From Klebsormidium nitens (taxonomy: Eukaryota > Streptophyta > Klebsormidiophyceae > Klebsormidiales > Klebsormidiaceae): 64,000 bases of DNA. The translations under genes were made by a program, and so were the position numbers. The stretch covers positions 186,001-250,000 of the forward strand of contig DF236979.1 of the NCBI GenBank assembly GCA_000708835.1. The letters run 5' to 3'. Positions 32,101-46,000 of the stretch are shown in pieces. The notes beneath the pieces were generated by a model. It saw only the letters and a list, made by a program, of their open reading frames with translations. It was not told the origin of the DNA and did no database searches. The stretch's first letter is position 1; every line of letters starts with the position of its first letter.

Positions 32101-35100
32101 ATGGCTGCCACCGCAGTTTCCGTGGTTAGGGGTGGCCTTGCGTCCACATCTGGCTCAACATCAGCCTTTGGAGAAACAGTGGCTAATGCAGGTAAGCTTC
32201 TACTGCATTCCTTGACTTAGCAGAGTACCTTGCTGTATTGGGGGTCTGACTGCAAGCTGTTCGCTCGCTTGGAATTTGGAGGAGAATGGAATCCAGGTAA
32301 TGAGTGTAGAGTGTCATCAGTTGGTCTTCATTGCTTCTGCTGCATCTCCGTCTCTCCAGCAAGATGCTTTCGTCAACATCAAGACGAAGTGCTCTTTGAA
32401 GCCTAGAGGTTACTTAGGATGAGTTTTCAGACTTTCGAGCTGTTGCGGATGATCATCATGGAATGGGACCCTTTGGAGAGGAGGAATTCATGCTGTTAGA
32501 GAAGCAAACCTGATCCAGGGGTATTATTGCGCCGTGAGTTCCTATTTTGTGTGTAACGGTGTTTTGTGCATGGTAACGGCATCTGCAGTGCTTGAAGCAA
32601 CCGTGTCCGTGCAATGAACCTCTATTCATCCGAGTGCAAGGCATGTTCCCAGTCCTTCTACTGTGGTACTCTAAGCATCCAGAAGGGGTTCCTTCAGAAG
32701 GGCGTACGACATATCAGAGGACGCTGTGCACATCAGACAAAACTTTGACCTAGTAGAGGACTTCTCTGCTGAAAATTCTCAATGGAGTTCAAGAACATGC
32801 TAAACTTGTGCCAGAAGTCCTGGTTGCCAAGCAGATAGCATATAAGAATCTGGTCGGCACTTAACCTCTGGTCAATGCATCTCCTGTGCAGGCGGCAGGT
32901 TGGGCCGCAGCCAAGGTTACGACGTTGCGCATCTTGGATTGGATGGCTTGGACAGATTAGACTCAGGCAGCACTCCAGCATGTTGCAGCACAATCGGAAG
33001 TCAGATTGCAGAAAGGGGTCGAAGGCGTGGGGTGGAGAACAATGTGGCTAGGGGCCATGTTGTTGCATCTGCTGGGATCGCAAAGGGTGTCCTGGCAGAG
33101 GATTCGCGATGGCGGCGAAAGGAGATGCATGGCGCAAGGTGAGTTACAGAAACCTCACAAGTCCTTGCGCGCTTGCGGACGTTGGAATTCTATTGATTGT
33201 GTACAGAATGACATTGTTGAGATGGTGCTCAGATTGGAAGAGGTTGAGAGCAGTCTTTTGGAGGGCCGGTGACGCTAAAGGCCTAAGCATGTGTGTTGAA
33301 ACTGCAGGCAGTAAGCAAGCATTATGATTGTTATTTGACATCCTGAGAGGCTTCTGTATTTGAGCACCAGTCAAGTCGTCCTTGCTGTTAATGCTGCAAC
33401 ATTGTTGCTCTCATTTGACCTTGTCGTTCTTGCTTGCTGGGGTTCTGCCTAAGAAATAGAGCAAGAAGACAGTGGACAGGAAAGTATTGAGTGAATGCTA
33501 AGGGACAAGGGCACCAGAGATTGCACAGGCATCATCATTGACTGATAAGAAAAGCATTCATTTTGATTGTGTGGGAGCTGGTACTTTCTGCAAGAAGCTG
33601 TTTCACATTGGGTGTGTAGGCTCTGCTTCTAGCCCCTCATCAAATTGCATGATAGGTTGCTGAGGAGTGTCCCAACCACTCGAGCTGATTTAAAACAAAG
33701 GGGACACTGTCTTTGTATACTACGCTGCCACCTGTTTGCTCCAACCTTTTCGTTACATTGTGCTCTGCCGTACAGGTTGGATTCGTCAGGTTTCTTGCGA
33801 GGCACGCGGTTCTCTTCTCCCATCCGCTCATCCTCCGCTCTGCAAATGGTCATCGAAGCGCCCCCCCTCTTGGAGGAAGACTTGGCCGTTCCTCTCCCCT
33901 GGCACGTTCCTGATCTACAGGAGCGGATGAGCACTCTCTCAAGCGATGCTCGGAAGGGGGGGGCAGCATTAGAGGCACTCTCGGGCCAGGGTTTCCATAC
34001 GGACGGGGCGTTAAGAGAGGGCACTTTGGGGGTGGATAGGTGGTTGGACGGGGAGGGGGCCCTGCCGCAGCCCCATCCATGGCAAGAAGACCTGGATGCC
34101 CTTTCAGCTGTTGCCAAGGTGAGGGTTACGATCCTTTGAGCAGCCTTTGCTGGTGTTGCAGGTAGAAAGGTTCATTGGCTGCGTATTTGAACAAGCCCTT
34201 CAGTGTGAGCTTGGGCGTGCTTGGTGCTTCAGAATGCTGCTGCTGCATCCTTGGAATATTGCTTGACAAGCTGCACTACCGCTGGGTTGTTTGACAACTT
34301 GCGGAGTGTCTACGCCTCATTGCCAGGATGTGCAGGAAAGAAAGCTGGACTTGCTCAGATGGCTGGCGATTTATGCTGGGCCGGAGTGCCTGAGAAAAGA
34401 GCATTAGCAACGACATGGAAATGCAGAAATGGAGCTGTGCAGTATCCATGCCAGATAAGATCCAAGTGGAGAGCGGAGTGATCAACAATCACACCTAGCG
34501 ACCGCTAACTTGTTTCTCTACCCAGGTTGCTGAGCTTGCCAAGTTGGCCGTCAAGAGCGCTGAGGACGCGAGCATCGTCGAGGCGGAGCGAGAAGCGCTA
34601 GAAGCAGAGTCGGAGTTCATTGCTGCGCACCAGTACGAGGATTTGCTCACACCGGAAGATTACGCGCTGCTCCAGAAAGCACGCTCGCAGGACGTCGAGG
34701 ATTACAATGCGGAAATGAAGTCGGGGCCCGACCCGAGCCCGTTCAGGGTGGCCTTTGAGCAGGCTCTTCAAATGCCGTTGAAAAAGAAGACGGATGTGGA
34801 AAAGGGTGGCGTACGGGCGAAGCGGAAAGCGGCGGGGAAAAGAGCTGCGGGGGGCAGCGGAGCTCTCGAGACTGGGGTGTTTGAGGTCGAACTGGCGGGT
34901 AGTAGGGTTTTGAAAACGAAAGTGTCACAAGGGGTGTTGAAAACGAAAGCGTCACGACGGGTTTCGAGAACGAAAGCGTCGCAAGGGGGCAGAACCGCTG
35001 TGGTGGATGCGCCCCCCCGGAAGAGAACGGCAGAGGTGCCAATGCGGAAACAGACGGTAACGATGCCGGCTGAGAGGATCAAACCGGCAGAGGTTGATTC

Positions 35101-38015
35101 CTTAGGGAAGGAGTTTGCGGTGCCGTCTTCTCGGCGGGGAACTAGGTTGGCGAGGCGGGAGAGAGCGAAAAGGTGGGCGCACCAGCAGCAGCAGCAGGGG
35201 GGACGCCGGTGGCGGGATGAAAAAGGGGTTGGCGGGGCGCAACCGAACCTGCTGACGATGATCACGAGGGACGCTGTGCTATTGACACCCGAGGAGGAGG
35301 TGGAGTGCACGCAGCAGATTAGGGTGAGCGCCTGGTGTCAAACGCCCTGTTAAGGCTCCGTTTGGGCGGAGTGTGGTGTGCTGACTTCTCTGTTGGGCTG
35401 GTTTTCCGCGCATGCTTGTCCTATGCTCTCATTGATCTTAGCAATCACCATATCTGGTGTTGAGACTCCTCATCCCCTGTGCTCGTTACCCTTGTTCCAC
35501 GTGTCAGTAGAGCAGCCCTTTGCATATCGCAATCTCTGGGCGTTCGGGGAAGAGCTAGAGACTCTGGTCTCAACTCTACCCCACCCCATTGCTTGCCAGC
35601 AGCGTCTGTGATCAGCACGCATTCAGAATCTTCGTATTCTTCCTACTCGAAAACTCGAGCTTGATTCCTGGATGCTAAACGAAAGATCCCAAGCCCTCCG
35701 TCTTTCTCCTCCCCCCTCCCTTTCGAGTCATTGCCCATCCCTGCCTGCGGATGCTTCGCGCACCTCTAAACTTAGCGCTCCAAACGTCTAAAACCAACCG
35801 GATCTTTGCTTTGCAGGAGAAGCTACGGCTGGAGCAGGGCGCGGGACATCTGGCAACCGACCTGGGGCGGGAGCCGTCGATGGATGAGCTGGCCGAGAGT
35901 TACGGGATGACGACGGCAGACTTCCGGGAGGTGTGGGTGCGCGGCGAGAACGCCAAGGCGCGCCTCGTCAAAAGCAACCTTCGGCTAGTGATCTCGATTG
36001 CCAAGGCGTACCAGGGAAGGGGGCTGGAGTTGATGGACCTCATACAGGTCAGATATTATTGGTTTGCTTGCAAATGCTTTTTGAATGAGTTTTTCAAGTA
36101 TCGTTTCCTCGCTGTTGGACATTGTTCACTTCTGTAGTAGTGTTGGGCGGGAAGAACGTCCAGATATCAGGAATAGGACACACGAACATTGGTTTGTTTC
36201 CTGGTAGCATCCTGGTTTTCTATAATTGGAAGGGTGTTTAAATTCATCATCTGCCTTCTCTCACCGCACTTTGAGTTGCAGCATCCAAAGCTTTCCGAAA
36301 CACTGGAGAAACAGCGATTATAGCAAGAGTGGTGGGAAGACATTGCTTGCAACTCAAGCATCTTTTGCTGTTTTTGTCTGCAGGAGGGGAACGTGGGCCT
36401 GATGCGGGGTGTGGAAAAGTTCGACACCTCCCTCGGGTACAAGTTCTCGACTTACGCACACTGGTGGATCAGGCAGGCCGTCGCTCGGGCAGTGCAAGAG
36501 CACGGGAGGACCATCCGGTTACCGGTGAGTGACGTCATCAAGCACAAGCATTGGTATCCCAGCAATTTATGCCAAGCAGGGTCGAATATTTCAGTGATAT
36601 CATTGGGCATCAAGCAAACGTAGACGACTGAGATTCCCTACCAGATTGAGAAGCTTTGGCTTTGGCTTGGAAGATTTGCCCGCAGTTTTATGAGATATTT
36701 AAGCAGGTTCGAGGCAGAAGCAACGCTCTGGATATCAAGCTTTCGATTTGCATCCATGAGTTGTAAGTACTCACCGTTCGCCGATCTGAGTTCCAATTTC
36801 GTTGACAAAATTGAATCTTCGGCGCGTCGCAAGATCTGCTCCGTTTCAGAGATGTCCCTGTCCTCTTTGAGACTCTTCGTCCTCTTTCCTTCAGGCAGTG
36901 TCGCTCACCCTCGGTAATCGTTTGCAACCGGAACCATTCAATTCATCAATCATTGAATCCTCGACCTTGTCATGAACATGCTTTCATCCTCATTTCTACA
37001 GACCCACATGTACGAGGCGATCCCCAAGATCATTCACGCCAAGCGCCTGCTCAAAGCGAAGCTCCACCGGGACCCGACGGTCCAGGAGATTGCAGCGCTC
37101 ACTGAGTACGCCCCCGAGAAAGTGACCCTCGCGATTGCGGCCAACCAGCGGCCCCGCTCCGCGGAGCAGGTCGGCCGGTATGGCGGGGGTGGGGACGCAG
37201 AACAGGAACCGCAGGAAACGCTGCTGGTAAGTTTGTGCTGGTGTTCGGCTGCTGAACTTGGGGTCGTGTTGTTTCAAAGAGATGGTTCTTCCGGCGCCAG
37301 CACTTCATTCGAGTGCTTCGGAGTTTGGAATTGAGGTTTGGGCATCTCGGAACCAAAAGATGCAAGGTTTGGCGCGGACTCATGCGTCTGGACGTCATCG
37401 ATTGGTTGGTGATGGTAGCAATTCTGCCTGATATTAACATTCCATATGTTTCGTAAGCTTAGGCTCATTGAACAGGCCAAACAGTAAAGGGCAGCCCACA
37501 GTCGGTTGCTTCCTTCCAACGGCCTTCGGTATTTTATAATGAAGTTAGTGCTCTGCTCTTTCGGGCTCTACTCTTGGTCAGTTTAGTCGAAGGAGCTGGG
37601 AGTCGGTTTTTGGAGGGCTTTTACGGTTTCGAAGACTTCCTAATCCCACTACTGAAGCAGTTTCAACCGGATCTTGGTTGGGTCAGTCACCGAGTAAATT
37701 GCTGACCCTTCTTTGTGGTCCTTGCAGGATCAGCTCGTGTTGCCAGGCGATGACGAGACTGGGACCGCGATGCTTGCAGAGGATCATCTTCTTCGCAACC
37801 TTGCGGCGGCGCTTGAAACCCTGAACGGCAGGGAAAAGGAAGTTTTGTCCATGCGATTCGGCTTGGACGATGGGAGGCCGAAACCTTTCGAGGAGATTAG
37901 CATTAAGTTCAACGTCACCAAGGAGCGTATTAGGCAAATAGTTCTGAGGGCGCTTAGGAAGTTACAGGACCCGGCCATATTCTTGACACTGAAAGACTTT
38001 GTAGAGAAAGGTTAA
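32101..38015 (+). CDS. Plastid RNA polymerase sigma factor (sigma-70 family), 8 exons
   Basis: Nuclear-encoded promoter-recognition subunit for the bacterial-type plastid RNA polymerase. Exons: 32101-32191, 32892-33138, 33776-34118, 34526-35323, 35817-36047, 36384-36524, 37002-37226 and 37728-38015. They join in phase to 787 residues. The Ser/Ala-rich start [20 protein letters not shown] suits a transit peptide. About 460 poorly conserved, largely charged residues follow. The conserved C-terminal part shows region 2 ([48 protein letters not shown]), region 3 ([10 protein letters not shown]) and region 4 with [18 protein letters not shown] and the helix-turn-helix [16 protein letters not shown]. 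Exon 4 encodes three tandem nine-residue repeats of V(L/S)(K/R)TK(V/A)S type at 34907-34987. I cannot tell which plant SIG class it belongs to. Confidence 0.92.
34907..34987 (+). repeat. In-frame 27-bp triplicate within the sigma-factor coding exon 4
   Basis: Three 27-bp units (34907-34933, 34934-34960 and 34961-34987) encode [18 protein letters not shown] and VSRTKASQG. They lie in the variable N-terminal half, upstream of the conserved sigma regions. The Lys/Arg/Ser/Thr content would give a basic, potentially phosphorylated segment. Confidence 0.9.
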
Positions 38016-40044
38016 GAGGTAATTGAAGCCGGGGGGCATCATATCGGAGGGGCGACCGCAGGTTTTAGTTAGTTAGCCACATTGGCTCACGCTTTTGTGC
38101 ACAGTACCATACTAAGCAGGCTAATGCGCGTTGAGGGCAAATGTGGTGGTTTGAGAAGATGGACGAAACGCCGTCGTTCTCAAACTCCAATGTTAGAAGA
38201 CTCTCTAGATCGCAGGGATGTGGAGTATTCGAGGGTTAGGCCTTCTTTCCAGATCAAGGTTTCTCCAAGTCAACTTCTTCGGTGGCAGATTAGTAGTCAT
38301 GGCTTTACGACGATCTTTAGCTAATGGGCAGAGACCACTTGTGGACGCTCATGCATGCATGGCTTTCTAAGGAGTTTCACCAATTTTGGGACCCGTGCGA
38401 GGTCCAAACGAAGCCGGCGACTGAGCACAGTTCCACGCCCAATTTTTATGCATTGAGCGAGATTGCTCCATGACATTCTGCCCCTTGATTGAGATCAAAT
38501 ATGCTTTTCCGGGCAGCTTTGAATCGTTGCGTTGTGGGCATTGATCAGGTATATCTGACTCAAGCGTACCCGGAGCTTGGTCGTTCAACCATTAATTTGC
38601 CAGGCAGCTGCGGGGCATTCATGAATTACGCGTCCCTGATCGGATTGAACTTAAGTACGTGCGTGGCATGGTTTGTTTGCACTTGATTGGATTGCCTGCA
38701 GCACAGTCGTTTCATCTTATTTTTCTCACTACGCCGCCACACGTACTGATGCGCCCGGCTGGCCGGGGCGCTGCATATGTGGTCGTTAGAAGGATACTAT
38801 ACCATGTCTGGTAATCAATTCTTTATCGAATATAGGTATACCTTAGTATAATTATTTGACCGGACCAGTTGGTATCGCGAACTCGAGATCTTGCATGAGC
38901 GCCCTGCAGCCCGGCCCATGTTAGTTCCATATATATCGCCCGGGCAGCAGCTGTATATTTAAGCAAAAAGAAGCTCACTCTGCCTGAACTGCGACTCCCG
39001 GCAGAATCTGTTTATTGAATACCCTAATCCACCCTATAACCATGCACCATGTAAATCCCAAACCAACTGACTCGTTGCACGCGCGAGCGCGCGGCGCTTG
39101 CCTCAAGGCACACTGCGGCCTTGAAGTCAAGAATAGGGCACAGTGACTAGACTCGAATCAATTTATTGTCATCTTGTTCGACATGACGGTACCGTTGCAT
39201 CTATAAAATCGCTGGCAAGTTGAAACGGGTTGGCCCTCGATCATTGGATTTGAGCAGTGACCGTCGATCCATGATTCGATCATGTCAAGCATGCATGTGT
39301 CTTGATTGAAGCTTACCAGTCTAGCTAGCTCGCGACGTGTAGCAAAGTCAATAGGCTGCATGTTTGATGTCGTGCAAGCGGCCTGCATATGAACGGTTGC
39401 ACGCATGCTTCGCAGTTGGCTCCTTGAATGTCACGACACCAGCTCGAACAATCTACGAGAGTCAAAGTTTATATTAGAGCATTTATCTACAGTTGTCTAC
39501 TTAATCCTCAAGGAGGGCAAGTATATTGACGGTTTTCAGCGACTTTCTAGCTGTACAAAGTACAAAGTCAAGCCCCGGCGAGAACGCGTCCGACAAGCGC
39601 TGCAAACTGCAAACTTGCCCCTCCCCCTGTGAACTGTACACTCAACATTCTATATACAAGTCGCCTATACTGGATTTACAAAACTACATGTCTGCGTCAC
39701 TTTTGAGGATTTACCTTCTGCATCACCTTTTGAGGATTGTTGGCAGGATTTCTATGCATGTCTGGACTTTTGACAGCATGTGACGTCAACCAGACAGCTT
39801 TAACCCCGGCTGCCTGCCAGCAATCCTCGTCCTGAAATCAAACCCCCTTTTCAATTTCGCTACCGACTGTTCACGGCGTCTCCTATGTCACTACTGAAAA
39901 CACAATCCTAAGTTTCCGGGTTGATCCGCCCGTTTCAACCCAGAAGTCACCAGATTCTCGCCCAGTCCTCGGCCCCGGCGCCTAACCCGCTTACCCCGCC
40001 TGAGAAGTCGCCATCTCCTCTCAACCCCTTGCAAGATTCCGTTG
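38016..40044. other. Convergent spacer between the sigma-factor gene and EGY3, no gene seen
   Basis: Two kilobases separate two 3' ends. The region is AT-rich in places (38800-39000) with a CGCGCGAGCGCGCGGCGC stretch near 39080. A roughly 27-bp imperfect tandem pair occurs at about 39690-39745, with TTTTGAGGATT in both units. I recognise no protein or RNA gene. Confidence 0.5.
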
Positions 40045-43000
40045 TCAGGGCTCCCCCTGAAACGCGGCCGGAATGAAGAACGTGCTCGGAAACGTCCCGG
40101 CACTATTCGGCAGCAGCGTCAGAATGCATATGCTCAGCAGCACCCATCCGAAGAACGTGCGTCCCTGCCCCAGGGGGGTAATCTCATCTTCCGCGGGGAG
40201 CTCCTCCCCCCGCCGAAAAAGCAGGATAATGAACCCCCACGCGAGGCAAAGGATGCTCCCGGAAAACCCCCCCACTCCGAGGAGGGCCGCCGTGAAGATG
40301 GACACGCGGTTTGCGGGCGCGCGCCCGAAGAGCGCCTGGGCGATGCGGCCCCCCTCGAGGCGGCCGGTGGGCAGCAGGTTGAGGCTCGTGATGACCATGC
40401 CTGGGTGGAAGAACTTAAGAGATCGATGCGAATTTCTAACAAGGGGGGATTTGCAAAGTCCATGAAAAGTGTGGGGTTCCAATAGTAGGTCGGTGCTAAT
40501 GATGACCATGCCTAATGATAAACAGCACAAAAAGAAGTTGTGACGATAGTTGATGCAAACAAACGATAGGCGGAAACGATTTACGGAAGAAGTGAGTTCT
40601 TGAGTTCTGGGGATCCAAGAAAGGATTGAAGAGAGGTCAGGCCCGTGATGACCATGGCTGCTGGCATATACAGCGAGAGTTGAAAGTAAGAGGCTTTTGA
40701 TAGGCTTTTGCTAGGCTTCTGATAGGACTACTAAATGTTTCATCTGACCCATTGACGTCCCAGGTGGTGCCCAAGTTGACGTGCCTGCGCAAGCGATCAG
40801 GGACTCTAAAAACTGAAAGGAAACAAGTGCCCCACATAGCAGGCCTGCGAGAAAAACCGGGTTGAAAAGGAAACGGAAAAACTAGTTCAGCTCACTCATT
40901 ACACCCTGAGAGGCAATCGAAAAAAATGAACCGGGCAACAGAGAGGAAACAAAAGCTCACCTAGCAGGCCTGCGAAGACGAAAAAGTAGACCTTGGGATC
41001 AGGTTGCCAAGAACATCCTCAACGGCGATCGGGAAGTTTGAACCGGGCAACAGAGAGGACAGAAAAGCCCACCTAGCAGGCCTGTGAAGGCGACCGGGTT
41101 GACCGGAGCAAGAAATATATTCAACTCTCTTAGCACACCTATATTTGCAACCAGAAAGTCTTGAAGATATTCAAAGCAAAGAAAGGCGTAGTGTCGCCCT
41201 CTCTGCGAACCATCCACTTCTTTTCAATCTTGTCCCAAACCCTTTTCAAAAAGACGATTCGGATTAGCCCACCCAGCAGGCCTGCGAAGGCGACCAGAGA
41301 ATTCCAAACCGGGGCGGTAAAACGGAAAAAACAGCCCACCTAGCAGGCCTGCGATGGCGACCAGGAGAGTAGAAGCCGGGCTATCGAAACCGGGCTTCCA
41401 AAACGGCGGCAGAAAGAAGGTTCCAGCCCACCGAGCAGGCCTGCCAAGGCGAGCAAGGAGCCCTGACCGGCCAAAAGAAGAGGAAGAAGAGAGCCTACCT
41501 GGCGGGCCTGCGAAGGGGACCGGAATTAACTGGAAAACAAAGGTCCGCTCACTTAGCACACCTGTAATTGTAATCGGAACCTCTGAACCGGGCGGTCACA
41601 GGAAAGGCATAGCGTTGCCTTCTCTACGATCTAACGAGCCTTTGTCTAAGATTTCCGAGCCTCGAAAAAGAGAAAGCAAACAACCTAAATCAGCCCACCT
41701 AGCAGGCCTGCAAAGGCGACCGGGTTGACCGGGACCCCGAGCTCGGGGACTGCGTGCGGGAGCACGTTGCCCAGTTCGTCGGCATACGGGCCGATGACGT
41801 ACTGGATGAAGCTGAGCAGAAAGTTGGGCTGGAAGAAGTTGGGCTGTACATATCTGCAGGAAGAACAATCTGGGCTCAGGAAGAAGACGCAGTGTTTCTG
41901 CAGGCTAACCTCGTTCGGCGCCTTCTGTTCTCAACCACTGACGTACGGATCTCAGAATTACAGAAGAGGGACCAGATCGAGCAACAAAACAATCCGTCGG
42001 GCGCTCTCGCCTGAGGTGACGTCTCAGTGCCGCATCAAACGCTTTAGCTCACAACAGGGAAGGATGCGAATGTGAGCCACTCACGATCAAAATTGCTGGC
42101 GCCTCGAGAGAGACCAGCTCCTTGGTCGGCGAATAGCCGGTCTCATCCTTCCGTCCCTTCCCAAAACTTACACTTTCCCCGATCTACTCAACAGGAAGCG
42201 AGTAAAAAGTAAGCTCTCTTAGTGTATCTAAAACCCTAGTCCGAAAGTTCACGCCCTTTGGACCCATACCCAGATAAAGTTCCGTACGACTTCACCTTCA
42301 CGGCGCTGAAGTCTACTAAGCCAATCGGAATGAAACTTACAGGGGATGCGCGCCTCCGTTGACACCTCCATCTTGCAAGAAGGCGGCAATCGCGAGGGAG
42401 AGCGAAGAGAACCACCCGGCCGCGGCGCGAGACGCGGCCACGTCAAACAGCGCCTTGCGTGACGGCAGCACAGATTCGATCTCGGTGGCCACTCCGAGGA
42501 AGCCCAGCCAACCGGAGGGGATCAGGTAAGGTGGGCTGAGTTTGATGCCGTATTTTCTAGCGGTCAGTCGTTGGCAGATCTGCAAAAGAGGAAAATGAGA
42601 TCTGTTTGCTAACCTAACTGCATCTGACACATGGCGAAATAAAGGCTTATGAGATTGGGCGGGCTCAATTTTACGCTGTAGTAAGTAGCGGTCAGGCGTT
42701 GGCAGGTCTGCGGAACTGAAGTGAAGACTGTGTGCTTTCTGGCAGCGGACGGCGAATAAAGCCTTCTTTGTTACAATTCTAAGAGTTATACATCCGAGGG
42801 TTATGTCAAACGGCAGGACGACTTGCGCGGAACAGTTTTGCAAGGAAAAATGGATTCGTGACTGTCTTGGCTGCGTCCATAATCATGAGTGGCAGGTTGC
42901 GAGCGGAAACGTTGCAACGTAGAGCGTACTCGAAAGACCATATGATTCTGCCGGTGGCAAACTCGCTACGATCAAAGAGGTTAAGACATGAGCGGCCGAA

Positions 43001-46000
43001 ATACGCAATTTCGAGTGAGGCACTGGCGGCGGGTGAATTTTTGTCAGTATGGAGGTAGCATCTTCGAGGCGTTCAGACCCGGCGCTTCCCTAATCTTCCT
43101 TATCAATCTGCTGAAATACTCATAACCATAAACTCTCATAACCATCAACTCTAATAGTAATAAGGATCTCATAGTATACGAGAATAAATCTCCTGGTTAA
43201 CCGACACTAAGATCCTAAACACAGATTAAACTCATGTTAACATAAATCTTGCTCATGTGAATACTCGATGATAGAGAGAGTGACTCGGAGACTTTGTTTC
43301 CTTGCGCACCAGTCACGCGATTGATGCTCTAGCGTCGGCAAAACGGGGGTCGCGATCAGAAAAGGGATTAAACTCAATCGGAGGCACAATCAACAGCAAA
43401 GATCAGAAAAAGGATTAAACAAGATCAGGTCCAAGGAGCGGGGGAACGAACAGCTATCCTTACACGAAAAACAACCTCCAACAGTTGGGTTTAAGAGAAT
43501 CCAACAATCCTGGCCCAAAGGGAATGAGATGGACGGAAAATCAGGTGCGAATTTCCCGGAAACAGTTTGCAAGAACCAGAAAAACAACGAAGACTCCTCA
43601 CTTCTGACGCTCCCAGGAAGACGGTCAGGCCCCCGAGCAACGGAACCGCGTGTTCGAACCCCGCGTCCACTTCGCTGGGCCCCAGACTGACCCGGGAAAG
43701 GAAGACGGTGGTGAACATGGTCGCCGCAAGCAAGGCCAGCGAAAGGGGCCATCGGGCGACCCCCCCGAGGCGCCGCTGCTCGAGCCGCTCGTCAATTTCA
43801 GCCTTGGGCTGAACCACGCAAGCCTGCGTTCAACGAGAGTAACGGACCAATTCGTTTAATTCTTCTGGGGGGGATTCAGATTGTTTCGAATGATTGTTAT
43901 GACTGTCAATGCTTAGGCTGGACCACGCACGCCTGCGTTCGACGGAGTGTTTTGTGTCTTTATTTTCTTATTGAATTAAAATTATACCCTGTTTTCTTCC
44001 TGAGGTTTGCTTGGAGCGTAGTTTTGAGTATTGAGAGACTCCTGGATTTACAGATGCTGAGGCTCTAACGGTTCAAGATAGAACTTTGAAGAGTCATTCG
44101 TCGATCTCGGCCTTGGGCTGGACCACGCATGCCTGCGTGTGACGCGAGTTTTTCAGTGTTTCAGTGTGTTTATCTGCGATTTTTCCAGGGGGACGTTGAA
44201 GTGTTAGGGACTTTCTTAAGTCCGCATCGGACCTCATAAATCGTAAGGAAAGTGGAACAGACGTTTTTGATCTACCAAGACGGACGAGAGGGCTTGCTCA
44301 ATTCCCATCTTTCCTTGACTTTCAAGCAGGCAAAAATCTTGCTACGCCTCCCGCTGGTAGCACTGACTAACCGCCTTTGACAAACAATTTACACATTCCA
44401 GGTGCTTCTCGTAGGTAAAACACTCTGCTTAAGCCGCCCTTCTCGAAGCGATCCGGATCGTTGGAACTTCCGACAGATTTTTACCTGTTGTTTGAAAACC
44501 ATGAAAACGAGGCACAAGCCTAACTGATCTGAGCCAACGAAGTCATCTTACATGAAGATAGGAACTGTCATTTGCCTGCCTTATCAGCCACTAAAGAAAT
44601 TAGAGCTCTTCGAACTCCGATTGCAGTTGATAACCTGACTGTTTCTTTCTGCTCGTGAAACACAATCGATGACCCTGTTTAGACGCGACCAGAGTCCGAG
44701 GGCGGAGGAAATTGAAAGCTCAAATTCGTAATCCCATCCGACACACTGCACCCCGCTTTTCTCTCGCGACAAATCAGAAGCGGATGTCCTTACACCCGCC
44801 TCAATGAAAGGATCGACGTTGAGAAGATAGTCGTACCTGCTTGTCTGTGTACTCGTCAATGAGGAAGAAGAGCACAACCTCTACGCCCAGCTCTTCCGAG
44901 ATCTTCGCTTTGAGCTTGGGCGCAATATCCTCGATTGGCCCCCGCAGATTGCCAGGGAAGATCGCCCCCCTGCCATAGCGCTGCGAGTCTGTCGGGAAGT
45001 AGGTAGTGTAACTGAAGCACTTTCGAATCTGCATAGAGTTTGAAGAAACAGTCGTCAATGGGGCTGTGCGAGTGTCCCCAACAACATCCTAATCTGGGGC
45101 GTCTATCTGGAGGACTTCTCTTCTGCAGATGTGAGAGGGGGTCTTGTAATGCAATTGCGTCTATGGACAAACTGTGCTTCAAAAACGATTCACCCTTGAA
45201 AATGTTTTATGCACACGCTGCAAAACTCCAGTGACTTCCTCCAGAGCCTGAATTTATCACTTGCAAATCCGAACAATCAGGTATCAGGAGCTGTCCTGAA
45301 ATATACTTGCAGCCCGGGACTGTGTTCATTAGAATGAGATGCAGTTACATTGGTCAGCGCAGATGCCTCTCTACTTTGCAGTGATGGTGTCAGTCCGGTT
45401 TCAGCCTACAAACAAATGACTCCTTGTTGCTTCATACAACTCTCCTGATCTACTGCCCTTACAACCGGAGGTAGAGCTCTTGAAAAATCAAAATCAGAGC
45501 CTACACTTACCTCAGGTGATATTGGATCAGCCACCAGTCTCATCAGAGTAAGCCAGCTTTATGGCGCTCTTTTGATAAGTCAGTCTCCACGACAGACACG
45601 CCTCAGGTCACATCCAAACTTCTGTTTCTTGGGAGTCTTGTCCAATCGTCTACGTTTCTACAACGCACAGCCTTCTTTGACAAACAAGCTTGGTTCGCTC
45701 ACCTTAGCTATATCCAGGTTCTCCGCTGGCGGCCCCTTCTCCTTCCGCCCAAGCAAGACCGACGACGCCGCCAACGCTGCCTGGCCTAAGTCCTCTACTA
45801 GCTCAGCAAGCGTCCCTCCCACTGAATCCCTCTTTCCAGCAATAACTCGCTTCTGGCGCCACGTCAGGTTCTCGTACGACTGCTTCTCCTCGCTCGCTTT
45901 CTGCTTGACCTCCTCCAGCTCCTGAGCAAGCTGCTCCGTCTTGGCTGCCAGCTTGTCCGCTCTCTGCTTCTCCTGCCGCAATTGGCGGAAGACGGCCTCT

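Noticed and set aside
32101-38015. Bacterial origin of the window, suggested by the sigma factor and ParA-like gene
   Set aside because: Both genes are split by spliceosomal introns and sit among DDM1, SR45 and other nuclear plant genes. The sigma factor has a transit-like N-terminus.
40829-41733. Possible CRISPR-like array
   Set aside because: Repeats are degenerate, spacing is irregular, there are no cas genes and the genome is eukaryotic. The units match an exon-intron junction.
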